Origin: Siderastrea siderea
Taxonomy: Eukaryota; Cnidaria; Anthozoa; Scleractinia; Rhizangiidae
NCBI GenBank assembly: GCA_964030785.1
Contig: OZ034975.1
Span: 18,709,142-18,773,141, forward strand
Reading direction: 5' to 3'
Length of the DNA: 64,000 bases
Shown: piece by piece, positions 1-9,785 of the stretch
Position numbering within the stretch: the stretch's first letter is position 1
Layout of the letters: every line of letters starts with the position of its first letter
Translations under genes and position numbers: made by a program
The notes under the pieces: generated by a model
Told to the model about the DNA's origin: nothing
What the model saw: the letters and a program-made list of their open reading frames with translations, nothing else
Database searches by the model: none

Positions 1-219
1 TTGTTGATAAAATCTGTCGTTCGCGAACTGTCGAAATCAATGAAGATCAACAACTTTTCCGGCACTTCATAAAACTGCACTTTGACGAATTTCAGAGTTT
101 TATAATCACGACAAAAATGTTTTGAGTATCGGTGAAATTCTAGATCTGGATATGAAAAGTAGCTTTTCTAAAAACGATAATTTGTTGATTGTTTTTTTAG
201 CACTCTTTAGGTCTGCAGT

Positions 220-290
220 GGCTCTAAAAGAGCCAGTATTTGCATTTATGGTCATGACTTTTTTGGTCTGTGGTGGCTCCGAAAAGAGCC
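220..290 (-). promoter_or_regulatory. Two extra histone-type 3' stem-loops downstream of chromodomain copy 1
   Basis: Read on the minus strand, 275-290 folds as GGCTCT-TTTC-GGAGCC (one G-U pair) and is followed by ACCACA, close to the ACCCA flank of histone mRNAs. 220-234 folds as GGCTCT-TTT-AGAGCC and is followed by ACT. The two lie about 55 bp apart and share a neighbouring motif, GGTCATGACTTTTTTGGTC, so they look like a small tandem duplication of the 3' processing region. They are in the same orientation as the stem-loop at 369-384, beyond it. Whether these distal copies are used is unknown. Confidence 0.6.
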
Positions 291-368
291 GGTTTTAGCA
301 TATATGGTCATGACTTTTTTGGTCAGTGGAATAAGAGAGCATGAGTCATGACTTTATCATATGTGGTT

Positions 369-384
369 GGCTCTGAAAAGAGCG
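369..384 (-). promoter_or_regulatory. Histone-type mRNA 3' stem-loop of chromodomain copy 1
   Basis: The minus strand reads CGCTCT-TTTC-AGAGCC, 25 nt after the stop codon of the chromodomain frame. Five stem pairs are intact, but the outermost pair is C-C instead of G-C because of one substitution relative to the perfect versions at 11020 and 12364. The following AACCACAT resembles the downstream flank of histone stem-loops. In metazoans such stem-loops bind SLBP and direct U7-dependent, non-polyadenylated 3' ends; use here is inferred. Confidence 0.7.
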
Positions 385-409
385 GTTGTTAGATGCTGAG
401 CTCCATCGA

Positions 410-997
410 TCAGTTCAGCGTGTGATGTATAAATCGATGTCGATGTGTAATAAATGAATCGGCAATGTCATATTTTTTCCCACAACACTGTATTTCGAAG
501 CCTGGGTGCTGTTTAAAAAAATACCGCACATAGTTCCTCCATGACAAATTCTCTATACCCTTCTCGTAGAACTGTCCATTTGTTCTTCTAGCTCTCTTGG
601 AGAATTGTTCCGAATTCTTCCGCTTGCTGATCTCCTCGATTAAATTGTTTTGGAGACTGGTTGCATCCTCCGTAGCACTCGCTACCATCTCTGGCTGACT
701 GTCGTCAGCTTCCTCTGTAGCACTCGCCATCTCCTCCGTAGCACTCGCTACCATCTCTGGCTGACTGTCGTCAGCTTCCTCCGTAGCACTCGCCTTCCTC
801 TTTTTCCGGCGGTTGCCGAAGGCTGCTACCATCTCTGGTGGTAAATTTTTCACTGGTTCCCAAGTGTTCTCATTTTCATAGTCCTGCCATGAAACGAGAA
901 ATTCTACTCCTCCTTTTCTCTTTCTTCTCTTTAGGATCTCTTTGACGTAAAATATTCCTGGTAGTAGTTCTGGCTCTGGCGCCTTCCGTTTTGGCAT
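410..997 (-). CDS. Chromodomain protein, copy 1 (195 aa, intronless)
   Basis: The protein begins with a basic segment and carries a chromodomain at about residues 15-60 (FYVKEILKRR, then EFLVSWQDY and NTWEPVKNL). The three aromatic cage positions that bind methyl-lysine in HP1/Polycomb chromodomains are present as Y17, W37 and Y40. A basic NRRKKRK stretch (62-68) could be a nuclear signal. Residues about 69-115 are an acidic internal repeat built on ASATEEADDSQPEMV. The C-terminal 75 residues contain a WRNYVRYFF segment and a Cys/His-rich end (CCGKKY...HRHRFIHH) that vaguely resembles half of a C2H2 finger. It is a single uninterrupted frame. Copy 2 at 9198 differs by one residue near the end (F versus I). 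A chromatin-binding role is inferred from the domain; the full-length family is not recognised. The 3' flank has a histone-type stem-loop. Confidence 0.8.
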   Translation of the reverse strand: MPKRKAPEPELLPGIFYVKEILKRRKRKGGVEFLVSWQDYENENTWEPVKNLPPEMVAAFGNRRKKRKASATEEADDSQPEMVASATEEMASATEEADDSQPEMVASATEDATSLQNNLIEEISKRKNSEQFSKRARRTNGQFYEKGIENLSWRNYVRYFFKQHPGFEIQCCGKKYDIADSFITHRHRFIHHTLN

Positions 998-1032
998 CTT
1001 GGCGGTTGTGATTAACGGCGTCCGTCCCTGCC

Positions 1033-1128
1033 CTTTTAACCACTCCTGCGGATCGGAATCAATGCGTTTTGATTTTTTTGTTCAAAAGAGCCAATTAGAA
1101 GCGAATTAGAAGCCAATTAAAAGCCAAT
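1033..1128 (-). promoter_or_regulatory. Histone-like compact promoter of chromodomain copy 1
   Basis: Three CCAAT pentamers lie at 1091-1095, 1113-1117 and 1124-1128 as read on the plus strand, so they appear as ATTGG in the direction of transcription. A TATA-like TTAAAAG (complement of 1033-1039) lies about 36-42 bp before the ATG, so the 5' UTR would be very short. Clustered CCAAT boxes, a TATA box and a tiny leader are typical of replication-dependent histone genes. The function is inferred. Confidence 0.5.
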
Positions 1129-1399
1129 CAAAAGGCGAGATTAATCTACGTGAACAAAGAGTAATCCACGATAATAAAAAATGGCGCCACGCGTTGCATT
1201 CTGGGTAGATCGACATGTTGACCCCAAAGACACAAGAAAAATGATGGCGGCGAGACCACTCATGCCATGCAGAACGTTTCCATTTTTTTATGATTACTGT
1301 TTTTATAATCTGCATAATAATATACATACAAAAATTTCTGCAATCTGATTGGCTGAGAGCACCCAATTTTTCATTAGAATTGCAAAGTAAAAATTTCAG

Positions 1400-2745
1400 T
1401 ACCAGCTAAGGAATTTGTGTAAACCCCGTGGAAAGTCTTGGGAACTAACGGGACTTGGTGGGCAGAGCTTCAATGGTACCGGAAACTTATTTGACCCATG
1501 GGTTCATCATAGAACTTTGTTTAAACGCAGTGAAAACTCTTGGGAACTAACAGGACATGGTTGGCATAGCTTGGGTGATATTGAAAACTAATTGGACCCA
1601 TGGGTTCATCCCAGGAATTTGTTTAGACCCAGTGAAAACTCTTGGGAACTAGCGGGACATGGTTGTTGTTGCATGAGTAATAATGAAAACTAATTTGACC
1701 CATGGGTTCATCATAGAACTTTGTTTAAACCCAGTGAAAACTCTTGGGAACCCAGCGGGACATCGGTGTTGTTGCATGAGTAATAATGAAAACTAATTTG
1801 ACCCATGGGTTCATCATAGAACGTTGTTTAAACCCAGTGAAAACTCTTGGGAACTAGCGCGACATGGTGGGCAGAGCTTCAATGGCATGGCTTCAATTTG
1901 ACCCATGGGTTCATGCTAGTAATTTGTTGAAATCCAGTAAAAACTCTTGGCAACTCACTGTGCGAACAGCTTTAATGCTCAGACTCTGGTGTTGATCACT
2001 CTCCAGTATGACTGCGTTTAAACAAAGTTCTATGATGAACCCATGGGTCAAATAAGTTTCCGGTACCATTGAAGCTCTGCCCACCAAGTCCCGTTAGTTC
2101 CCAAGACTTTCCACGGGGTTTACACAAATTCCTAGGATGAACCCATGGGTCGAATTATAGTTTCCAATATCACCAGAGCATCTCCAACCATGTCCTGTTA
2201 GTTACCAAGAGTTTCTACTGGATTTCATCAAATTACTAGCATGCACCCATGGGTCGATCATATCCCATGGGTTCATGCTAGTAATTTGTTAGCTATGCTA
2301 ACCATGGTTTTTAGGACATGGTTGGAATTGCTCTGGTGATATTGGAAACTAATTCGACCCATGGGTTCATCCTAGGAATTTGCGTAAACCCCGTGGAAAG
2401 TCTTGGGAACTAACGGGACTTGGTGGGCAGAGCTTCAATGGCACCGGAAACTTATTTGACCCATGGGTTCATCATAGAACTTTGTTTAAACGCAGTGAAA
2501 ACTCTTGGGAACTAACAGGACATGGTTGGCATAGCTTGGGTGATATTGGAAACTAATTGGACCCATGGGTTCATCCCAGGAATTTGTTTAAACCCAGTGA
2601 AAACTCATATCACCCAAGCTATGCCAACCATTTCCTGTTAGTTACCAAGAGTTTTTACTGGATTTCATCAAATTACTTGCATGAACCTATGGGTTAAATT
2701 AGTTTCCAATATCACCAAAGCTATGCCAACCATGTCCTCAAACCT
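1400..2745. repeat. Satellite block (93/102-bp monomers, mixed orientation)
   Basis: Tandem monomers built around ACCCATGGGT. Orientation flips near 1966, 2262 and 2600. A short unrelated insert (about 1966-2025, CTGTGCGAACAGC onward) recurs in the mirrored arm at about 8170-8235. No coding function is supported. Confidence 0.9.
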
Positions 2746-3246
2746 AGTCTAGATTTTAAAAATTCCGCCCGCGAAGATTTCAAAATAAAAACGCGGGATT
2801 TTCACCTTTGTTTGTATTCGCCGGTTCAAAGTTCCGTTGAACTGTTTATGTCCAGCGTTGCCAGGCAACGACTGTTATGAATTATGTAAGATATATGCAG
2901 TATTTCCAGTTATGGAATATATAATGAGGGTATGCAGAAATTCTCTCAAAATTCAAAGCTTAAGTGGTATATGCCCCACAAAGCACATCGATCGACTCCT
3001 CAATATATAATCTAACACCTCTCCAGCTTGATTGCGGTAAGAGAGATGTTCCAGACCCTTTTTAAAGCGTAAAATCTATGCTGTAACTTACCCATTTTGG
3101 GTTAGCTTAACCCACTTTGGGTAACTTATCCATTTAACAAATCGCAAGCGGTTTTCCATTGTCTGTACTCTTATTGACAATGGATTTGACGTCACAAAAT
3201 GTTCAAAACTCAAGTGGAACAGCGCGGTCCCTTAGTGATGTAGAAG
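2746..3246. other. Non-satellite spacer, no gene recognised
   Basis: Mixed-composition sequence between satellite and repeat. It contains GTTGCCAGGCAAC (2857-2869), which fits the RFX X-box half-site pattern but may be chance, and a short imperfect duplication of ACCCATTTTGGGT-like sequence around 3090-3125. No open frame of interest was found. Confidence 0.4.
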
Positions 3247-3422
3247 GCAGGGATTACTGTTTTTATAATCTGCATAATAATATACCTACAAAAATTTCTG
3301 CAATCTGATTGGCTGAGAGCACCCAAATTTATTTTGAACTTTTGAGTGCAAAAAAGTGAAAATTTGATTGGCTAGTTTGAACCGACTAGCCAATCAAATT
3401 CAATTTCACGTTTTTGCACTCA
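3247..3422. repeat. Shared 76-bp segment plus AT-rich hairpin
   Basis: 3247-3322 repeats the segment that lies upstream of both intact chromodomain genes (1281-1358 and 8827-8905), including CAATCTGATTGGCTGAGAGC. The next 80 bp form an imperfect hairpin: TGAGTGCAAAAA at 3342 pairs with TTTTTGCACTCA ending at 3422, with GATTGGCTAGT against ACTAGCCAATC near the middle. It looks like a third, decayed copy of the element that flanks the chromodomain genes. Confidence 0.6.
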
Positions 3423-3486
3423 ACAATTTCAAAATTTGCATTCAAAAATTTCAAAATTTGCACTCAACGCCAAATTAAAAACAAAA

Positions 3487-4202
3487 AAATAGTGGATAAT
3501 TAATAGTGGAGGTTGCAGCAATGTTAGAAAATATTTCTTTTTCGTTTTGGCTGTACTTTTGGCGGGATTTTGTACATTTACACGCGCGTCGCCGATTTCC
3601 CGCCTTTCAAACTTTCAAACGTTTTTTTGAGGGAACGACACAAAGAACGGCTGCGGGGCAGACATTTGTCAGCAAGGAAGACATACCGGCTTGTCTCGTC
3701 CCACGCAACGCTCTAGCTAACCAGTGTGGAGGGAGCGTTGCGTGACGACACTAAAGACGGCTGCGAAGGAGACTACGACTTGTCCTAATAATTACAGAAA
3801 AAATATTTACAAATTTACAAATTTTCACTTATATTTACATTTTATTATATTTACAACTTTTACAATATATACATTTACAGAAAAAATAATTATTTACAAA
3901 GAGTCAGTACGAACACCATGCACAACTAAAACAATAAGGCCTATAATTAAAAATATCAAAATTAAAATTAAAAGGTACAAAATATAAGGTCTGCGTGGCA
4001 CTTCGAATTCTGGTTCCTATAAAGAGAAAATGAGAAAAATAGATATATGTCTGTTTTATAACTTCCATATTTGCTCACCTTTTTCAAAAATTTTAATGGA
4101 GAGAACAATCAAATAGCTAGCCTGCGTAGCGGCTTTCGGGGAGGGGAGGGGGGACTGGGGCCAGGAAAGGAGGGGATGGGAGGGGAGGGGAGGAGGAGGG
4201 GA
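3487..4202. repeat. 716-bp inverted repeat, left copy (partner 18086-18801)
   Basis: It mirrors the partner with a constant position sum of 22288. It begins ATAGTGGATAATTAATAGTG and ends in a G-rich stretch. Inside is a 12-bp inverted pair, CACGCAACGCTC (3702-3713) and GAGCGTTGCGTG (3733-3744). The 79- and 87-codon open frames it contains are present in both copies and have no recognisable domain, so I treat them as non-coding. Flanking target duplication was not found. Confidence 0.85.
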
Positions 4203-4240
4203 AGAAATTTCTTTCCCTCCTCCTCCCCTTCCCTCCCCCC
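4135..4240. repeat. G-rich/C-rich purine-pyrimidine palindrome
   Basis: A run of GGGGAGGGG-type sequence is followed, through AAGAAATTTCTT (4202-4213), by its C-rich complement, so either strand can form a hairpin. The G-runs could also form a quadruplex. The G-rich half is shared with 18086-18170; the C-rich half is not. Confidence 0.7.
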
Positions 4241-4487
4241 TCCTTATGCAAGGCTAATCACATAACAAAAGCAACAATAGAAAGGATAACAAATTTCGCG
4301 TGGCCGCTTTTATCAGATGGGTGAAGTTTTAAAACTAAGTTTGGTGGATGTGTGTTTTCCTTCCTTTTTTTTCAATAGAAGGTAGTTGAAGTGTTTCCTA
4401 ATGTGAAAAGTATCAAGTAGTAGTTGATTTAACTAATACAACAGACGAGTCTACGGCGCCATGGAACTTATAAAAAATTATAATTAG

Positions 4488-4797
4488 AACTGAAGGCTCT
4501 CGACTAAACACTGAATTAGTGTTTCTCTTGTTATTTATCGCTCGCTTCAAGCATAAAACAATGATTTCAGTTTTGTAGAGGCAAATTTAAAACTGAAGGC
4601 TCTCGACAAAACACTGAATTAGTGTTTCTCTTGTTATTTATCGCTCGCTTCAAGCATAAAACAATGATTTCAGTTTTGTAGCGGCAAATTTAAAACTGAA
4701 GGCTCTCAACAAAACACTGAATTAGTGTTTCTCTTGTTATTTATCGCTCGCTTCAAGCATAAAACAATGATTTCAGTTTTGTAGCGGCTAGTAATTT
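4488..4797 (+). repeat. Three tandem copies of a 103-bp repeat
   Basis: Units start near 4488, 4591 and 4694 (GAAGGCTCTCGAC) and are almost identical. Each contains a dyad, AAACACT-gaatt-AGTGTTT, and ends GATTTCAGTTTTGTAG. It joins directly to satellite at about 4790. A short fragment recurs at 19193-19220. Confidence 0.85.
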
Positions 4798-5835
4798 GAT
4801 GAAATCCAGTAAAAACTCTTGGTAACTAACAGGACATGGTTGGCATAGCTTGGGTGATATGGTTGACCCATGGGTTCATGCTAGTAATTTGTTGAAATCC
4901 AGTAAAAACTCCTGGTAACTAACAGGACATGGTTGGCATAGCTTGGGTGATATGTTTGACCCATGGGTTCATGCTAGTAATTTGTTGAAATCCAGTAAAA
5001 ACTCTTGGCAACTAACAGGACATGGTTGGCATAGCTTGGGTGATATGATCGACCCATGGGTGCATGCTAGTAATTTGATGAAATCCAGTAAAAACTCTTG
5101 GTAACTAACAGGACATGGTTGGAATTGCTCTGGTGATATTGGAAACTATAATTCGACCCATGGGTTCATCCTAGGAATTTGTGTAAACCCCGTGGAAAGT
5201 CTTGGGAACTAACGGGACATGGTTGGCATAGCTTGGGTGATATGGTTGACCCATGGGTTCATGCTAGTAATTTGTTGAAATCCAGTAAAAACTCCTGGGA
5301 ACTAACAGGACATCGTTGGCATAGCTTGTATGATATGGTCGACCCATGGGTTCATGCTAGTAATTTGTTGAAATCCAGTAAAAACTCTCATGAACTAACA
5401 GGACATGGTTGGCATGGCTTGGGTGATATGATCGACCCATGGGTGCATGCTAGTAATTTGATGAAATCCAGTAAAAACTCTTGGTAACTAACAGGACATG
5501 GTTGGCATTGCTCTGGTGATATTGGAAACTAATTCGACCCATGGGTTCATCCTAGGAATTTGTGTAAACCCCGTGGAAAGTCTTGGGAACTAACGGGACT
5601 TGGTGGGCAGAGCTTCAATGGTACCGGAAACTTATTTGACCCATGGGTGCATCATAGAACTTTGTTTAAACGCAGTGAAAACTCTTGGGAACTAACAGGA
5701 CATGGTTGGCATAGCTTGGGTGATATTGGAAACTAATTGGACCCATGGGTTCATCCCAAGAATTTGTTTAAACCCAGTGAAAACTCTTGGGAACTAGCGG
5801 GACATGGTTGTTGTTGCATGAGTAATAATAAAAAC
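4790..5835 (+). repeat. Satellite block, plus orientation
   Basis: About eleven monomers. 5070-5800 closely matches 33,420-34,160 in the same order and orientation, with the same variant TATAATTCG and the same altered monomers. This shows segmental exchange between distant parts of the locus. Confidence 0.9.
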
Positions 5836-6420
5836 GTATTTCGATCAACACTCCCGTGGTTCCTTCCGAAACGTTTTTTTCATTCCGCTTATAAGCCCTC
5901 CCGGATATAAGCCCCTCCGCTTATAAGCCCACCCAAAACCCCTTACGAAGTTGTATAAGCCCAGGGCTTATAACCGGAATACGGTATACGTTTTGAGATA
6001 TAGGGCTTTTTTAATGACGTCCCGACATGGAAACGAGGCTGTGATCAGGCTGCAGTTACCTCGCATTAGCGCGCGCATATGATTAGAATTCTAGTACAGA
6101 AAGACCTCCAAATAAATGCCATGTAGTTCGTAAGGTTAAAATGTGTATACATTTTGAGATATAAGGGGTGTTCATGACGACGTTTACGTCCCGACATGTA
6201 AACGAGGTTGGTATCTAGATATAGTATTATAGGCATATTTTAATCTTGTTTTTAATATTTACCATGGTGATCTGCTTTTATATGGGGTATTGACTCTTTT
6301 GCGGATTATCCATATGGCTTTTTGTCTTTGTTTTTCTTTTCATTTCTATTTTTTACTAGCCATTAAATTGTAAAAAATTGTAATAAATAAATAAATAAAT
6401 AGCTTGTTTGCTGCTGTTAC
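5836..6420 (+). repeat. Transposon debris with a LINE-like 3' tail
   Basis: It contains repeated CTTATAAGCCC motifs (about 5885-5960) and two related segments (around 5990-6030 and 6150-6210) sharing TTTTGAGATATA and GACGTCCCGACATG. It ends in ATTGTAATAAATAAATAAATA (about 6380-6402), which resembles the short-repeat tail of a non-LTR retroelement. No coding frame was recognised. Confidence 0.4.
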
Positions 6421-6600
6421 CTCACGTAACCGAGCGCACATGATCAGAATTTAATGGAAACTTCGAGACAAGGTAGGTAGATGTGAAAACATGTGACAGG
6501 GGGATGATTATAAATGTCACTTGACTGCACACGCAATGGTTTGGGTGCTTTGACATGCATGGAAAATATATATTTAGTCTCGTTTTTGCGCGCAATAGTC

Positions 6601-6631
<31 letters not shown>

Positions 6632-6730
6632 GAACTCTAAAGGATTGTAGTCGAAAAACTACAATATTGTGCACTTTGAAGACAAAAATCATGAAAATTT
6701 ACCGCTTAAAGAGCTCCACGCGCGCGCGAC

Positions 6731-6756
6731 TGTTGTCTATCGGCGAATAGACAACA
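6731..6756. repeat. Perfect 10-bp-stem hairpin
   Basis: TGTTGTCTAT and ATAGACAACA are separated by CGGCGA. It lies just beyond the 3' end of the reverse-transcriptase remnant and is probably the tip of a decayed palindromic element. Confidence 0.7.
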
Positions 6757-6769
6757 GTGGGAGAACCAA

Positions 6770-7135
6770 TCAGATTCGCGGATTTCCAATAGAACACAGC
6801 TGAGTTTCTACTAATCCTAGATAGACGTAGCTTCGTACTGATAGTAATTGTTGGTTTCCAAGTTTAAATTCACATCTGAATAATTTACCACTTTTATTAA
6901 AAATCATAATTTTTGTTTTCTTTATATTAATCTTCATTTTCCATTTGGTATAATCACTTATTCTATTCAAGCAGGTCTGTAAACCACTTTCTGACTCTGA
7001 AAGCAATACAAGGTCATCTGCGTACAATAAACAATTGATATCGCAATCTTTCATATGTACTGGGTCGCAAGTTGAGTCAAACAAATCTACAATGTCGTTT
7101 ACAAACATGTTATAAATAACGTTGGGCTTAGGTTA
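6770..7135 (-). pseudogene. Non-LTR retrotransposon reverse transcriptase fragment
   Basis: The 112-codon frame has the reverse-transcriptase palm motif LLYADDLVLLSES followed by the usual GLQTCLNRISDYTKWKMKIN and KKTKIMIF segments and a YLG box near its end. Just upstream, in another frame at about 7109-7135, is NLSPTLF, which normally precedes this region, so a frameshift separates the two. Catalytic aspartates of YADD are present, but the 5' and 3' parts of the enzyme are missing. It is most like CR1/RTE/Jockey-type elements, though the clade cannot be assigned. It is a dead fragment. Confidence 0.8.
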
Positions 7136-7149
7136 CACCCTCTATTGTT

Positions 7150-7320
7150 TATGCTCTACCGCCCCCTTGAAGTGATTGACATTAGTAAAATAGAGCGGTT
7201 TTCAATTGAGTGTTGTAAAACCAAAACCAAAGTAATCACTCCAACCAATCACAAAGGACACAGACAATCCAGTGAACCAATTAACATGTAGCCGGCACGA
7301 AACGCGGGAAAACGTGCGTG
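7150..7320. repeat. Interspersed cnidarian-type repeat fragment
   Basis: AGAGCGGTTTTCAATTGAGT, then AACCAAAACCAAAGTAATCAC and CAGACAATCCAGTGAACCAA, is a pattern I associate with an abundant short interspersed repeat in coral genomes. This is recognition from memory; a repeat-library search would settle it. Confidence 0.4.
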
Positions 7321-8795
7321 CACCCATGGGTCGATCATATCACCCAAGCTATGCCAACTGGTTTGACCCATGGGGTCATCATAGAACTTTGTTTAAACGC
7401 AGTGAAAACTCTTGGGAACTAACAGGACATGGTTGGCATAGCTTGGGTGATATTGGAAACTAATTGGACCCATGGGTTCATCGCAGGAATTTGTTTAAAC
7501 CCAGTGAAAACTCTTGGGAACTAGCGGGACATGGTTGTTGTTGCATGAGTAATAATGAAAGCTAATTTGACCCATGGGTTCATCATAGAACTTTGTTTAA
7601 ACCCAGTGAAAACTCTTGGGAACTAGCGGGACATGGTGGGCATAGCTTGGGTGATGTTGGAAACTAATTGGACCCATGGGTTCATCATAGAACGTTGTTT
7701 AAACCCAGTGAAAACTCTTGGGAACTAGCGGGACATGGAGGGCAGAGCTTCAGTGGCATGGCTTCAATTTGACCCATGGGTTCATGCTAGTAATTTGTCG
7801 AAATCCAGTAAAAACATGGTTGGCATAGCTTGGGTGATATGGTCGACCCATGGGTTCTTGCTAGTAATTTGTTGAAATCCAGTAAAAAATCTTGGCATTT
7901 AACAGGACATGTTTGGCATAGCTTGGGTGATATGATCGACCCATGGGTGCATGCTAGTAATTTGATGAAATCCAGTAGAAACTCTTGGTAACTAACAGGA
8001 CATGGTTGGAGATGCTCTGGTGATATTGGAAACTATAATTCGACCCATGGGTTCATCCTAGGAATTTGTGTAAACCCCGTGGAAAGTCTTGGGAACTAAC
8101 GGGACTTGGTGGGCAGAGCTTCAATGGTACCGGAAACTTATTTGACCCATGGGTTCATCATAGAACTTTGTTTAAACGCAGTCATACTGGAGAGTGATCA
8201 ACACCAGAGTCTGAGCATTAAAGCTGTTCGCACAGTGAGTTGCCAAGAGTTTTTACTGGATTTCAACAAATTACTAGCATGAACCCATGGGTCAAATTGA
8301 AGCCATGCCATTGAAGCTCTGCCCACCATGTCGCGCTAGTTCCCAAGAGTTTTCACTGGGTTTAAACAACGTTCTATGATGAACCCATGGGTCAAATTAG
8401 TTTTCATTATTACTCATGCAACAACACCGATGTCCCGCTGGGTTCCCAAGAGTTTTCACTGGGTTTAAACAAAGTTCTATGATGAACCCATGGGTCAAAT
8501 TAGTTTTCATTATTACTCATGCAACAACAACCATGTCCCGCTAGTTCCCAAGAGTTTTCACTGGGTCTAAACAAATTCCTGGGATGAACCCATGGGTCCA
8601 ATTAGTTTTCAATATCACCCAAGCTATGCCAACCATGTCCTGTTAGTTCCCAAGAGTTTTCACTGCGTTTAAACAAAGTTCTATGATGAACCCATGGGTC
8701 AAATAAGTTTCCGGTACCATTGAAGCTCTGCCCACCAAGTCCCGTTAGTTCCCAAGACTTTCCACGGGGTTTACACAAATTCCTTAGCTGGTACT
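7320..8795. repeat. Satellite block, orientation switch near 8190
   Basis: Monomers run in plus orientation to about 8185. The 60-bp unrelated insert with CAACACCAGAGTCTGAGC follows, then minus-orientation monomers to 8790. The section from 7933 onward is the right arm of the large inverted repeat. Confidence 0.9.
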
Positions 8796-9066
8796 GAAAT
8801 TTTGACTTTGCAATTCCAATGAAAAATTGGGTGCTCTCAGCCAATCAGATTGCAGAAATTTTTGTATGTATATTATTATGCAGATTATAAAAACAGTAAT
8901 CATAAAAAATGGAAACGTTCTGCATGGCATGAGTGGTCTCGCCGCCATCATTTTTCTTGTGTCTTTGGGGTCAACATGTCGATCTACCCAGAATGCAACG
9001 CGTGGCGCCATTTTTTTTTATTATCGTGGATTACTCTTTGTTCACGTAGATTAATCTCGCCTTTTG

Positions 9067-9162
9067 ATTGGCTTTTAATTGGCTTCTAATTCGCTTCTAA
9101 TTGGCTCTTTTGAACAAAAAAATCAAAACGCATTGATTCCGATCCGCAGGAGTGGTTAAAAG
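9067..9162 (+). promoter_or_regulatory. Histone-like compact promoter of chromodomain copy 2
   Basis: ATTGG (reverse CCAAT) at 9067-9071, 9078-9082 and 9100-9104, and TTAAAAG at 9156-9162, 36 bp before the ATG at 9198. It is the same as the promoter of copy 1. Confidence 0.5.
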
Positions 9163-9197
9163 GGCAGGGACGGACGCCGTTAATCACAACCGCCAAG

Positions 9198-9785
9198 ATG
9201 CCAAAACGGAAGGCGCCAGAGCCAGAACTACTACCAGGAATATTTTACGTCAAAGAGATCCTAAAGAGAAGAAAGAGAAAAGGAGGAGTAGAATTTCTCG
9301 TTTCATGGCAGGACTATGAAAATGAGAACACTTGGGAACCAGTGAAAAATTTACCACCAGAGATGGTAGCAGCCTTCGGCAACCGCCGGAAAAAGAGGAA
9401 GGCGAGTGCTACGGAGGAAGCTGACGACAGTCAGCCAGAGATGGTAGCGAGTGCTACGGAGGAGATGGCGAGTGCTACAGAGGAAGCTGACGACAGTCAG
9501 CCAGAGATGGTAGCGAGTGCTACGGAGGATGCAACCAGTCTCCAAAACAATTTAATCGAGGAGATCAGCAAGCGGAAGAATTCGGAACAATTCTCCAAGA
9601 GAGCTAGAAGAACAAATGGACAGTTCTACGAGAAGGGTATAGAGAATTTGTCATGGAGGAACTATGTGCGGTATTTTTTTAAACAGCACCCAGGCTTCGA
9701 AATACAGTGTTGTGGGAAAAAATATGACATTGCCGATTCATTTATTACACATCGACATCGAATTATACATCACACGCTGAACTGA
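9198..9785 (+). CDS. Chromodomain protein, copy 2 (195 aa, intronless)
   Basis: Identical in layout to copy 1: chromodomain at about 15-60 with cage residues Y17, W37 and Y40, basic NRRKKRK, acidic ASATEE repeats, and a WRNYVRYFF plus Cys/His-rich tail. The start is the first ATG after the TATA-like box, within CGCCAAGATGCC. Unlike copies 1, 3 and 4 it has no histone-type stem-loop after the stop codon, because the inverted-repeat breakpoint falls there. No AATAAA is seen in the next 150 bp, so its 3' end formation may be impaired. Probably a nuclear chromatin reader; the exact function is unknown. Confidence 0.75.
   Translation: MPKRKAPEPELLPGIFYVKEILKRRKRKGGVEFLVSWQDYENENTWEPVKNLPPEMVAAFGNRRKKRKASATEEADDSQPEMVASATEEMASATEEADDSQPEMVASATEDATSLQNNLIEEISKRKNSEQFSKRARRTNGQFYEKGIENLSWRNYVRYFFKQHPGFEIQCCGKKYDIADSFITHRHRIIHHTLN

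Larger units (their letters stand above)
400..2262. repeat. Left arm of a large inverted repeat (partner 7933-9795)
   Basis: Positions mirror their partners with a constant sum of 10195 (for example 410/9785, 997/9198, 1106/9089), and the sequence is nearly identical. The arm contains chromodomain copy 1, its promoter, an AT-rich spacer and about 860 bp of satellite. The outer breakpoint lies about 12 nt beyond the chromodomain stop codon, so the histone-type stem-loop is outside the arm and exists only on this side. Confidence 0.9.

Noticed and set aside
650..844. 64-codon frames antisense to the chromodomain acidic repeats (also 9351-9545)
   Set aside because: They are shadows of the chromodomain gene's internal repeat on the other strand.
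2857..2869. RFX X-box GTTGCCAGGCAAC
   Set aside because: It fits the consensus but is a single 13-bp match with no gene beside it, so it is noted only as a possibility.
3506..3987. 79- and 87-codon open frames repeated at 18,301-18,782
   Set aside because: They are conserved only because the 716-bp inverted repeat is recent. There is no domain, the composition is AT-rich and low-complexity, and the two frames overlap.
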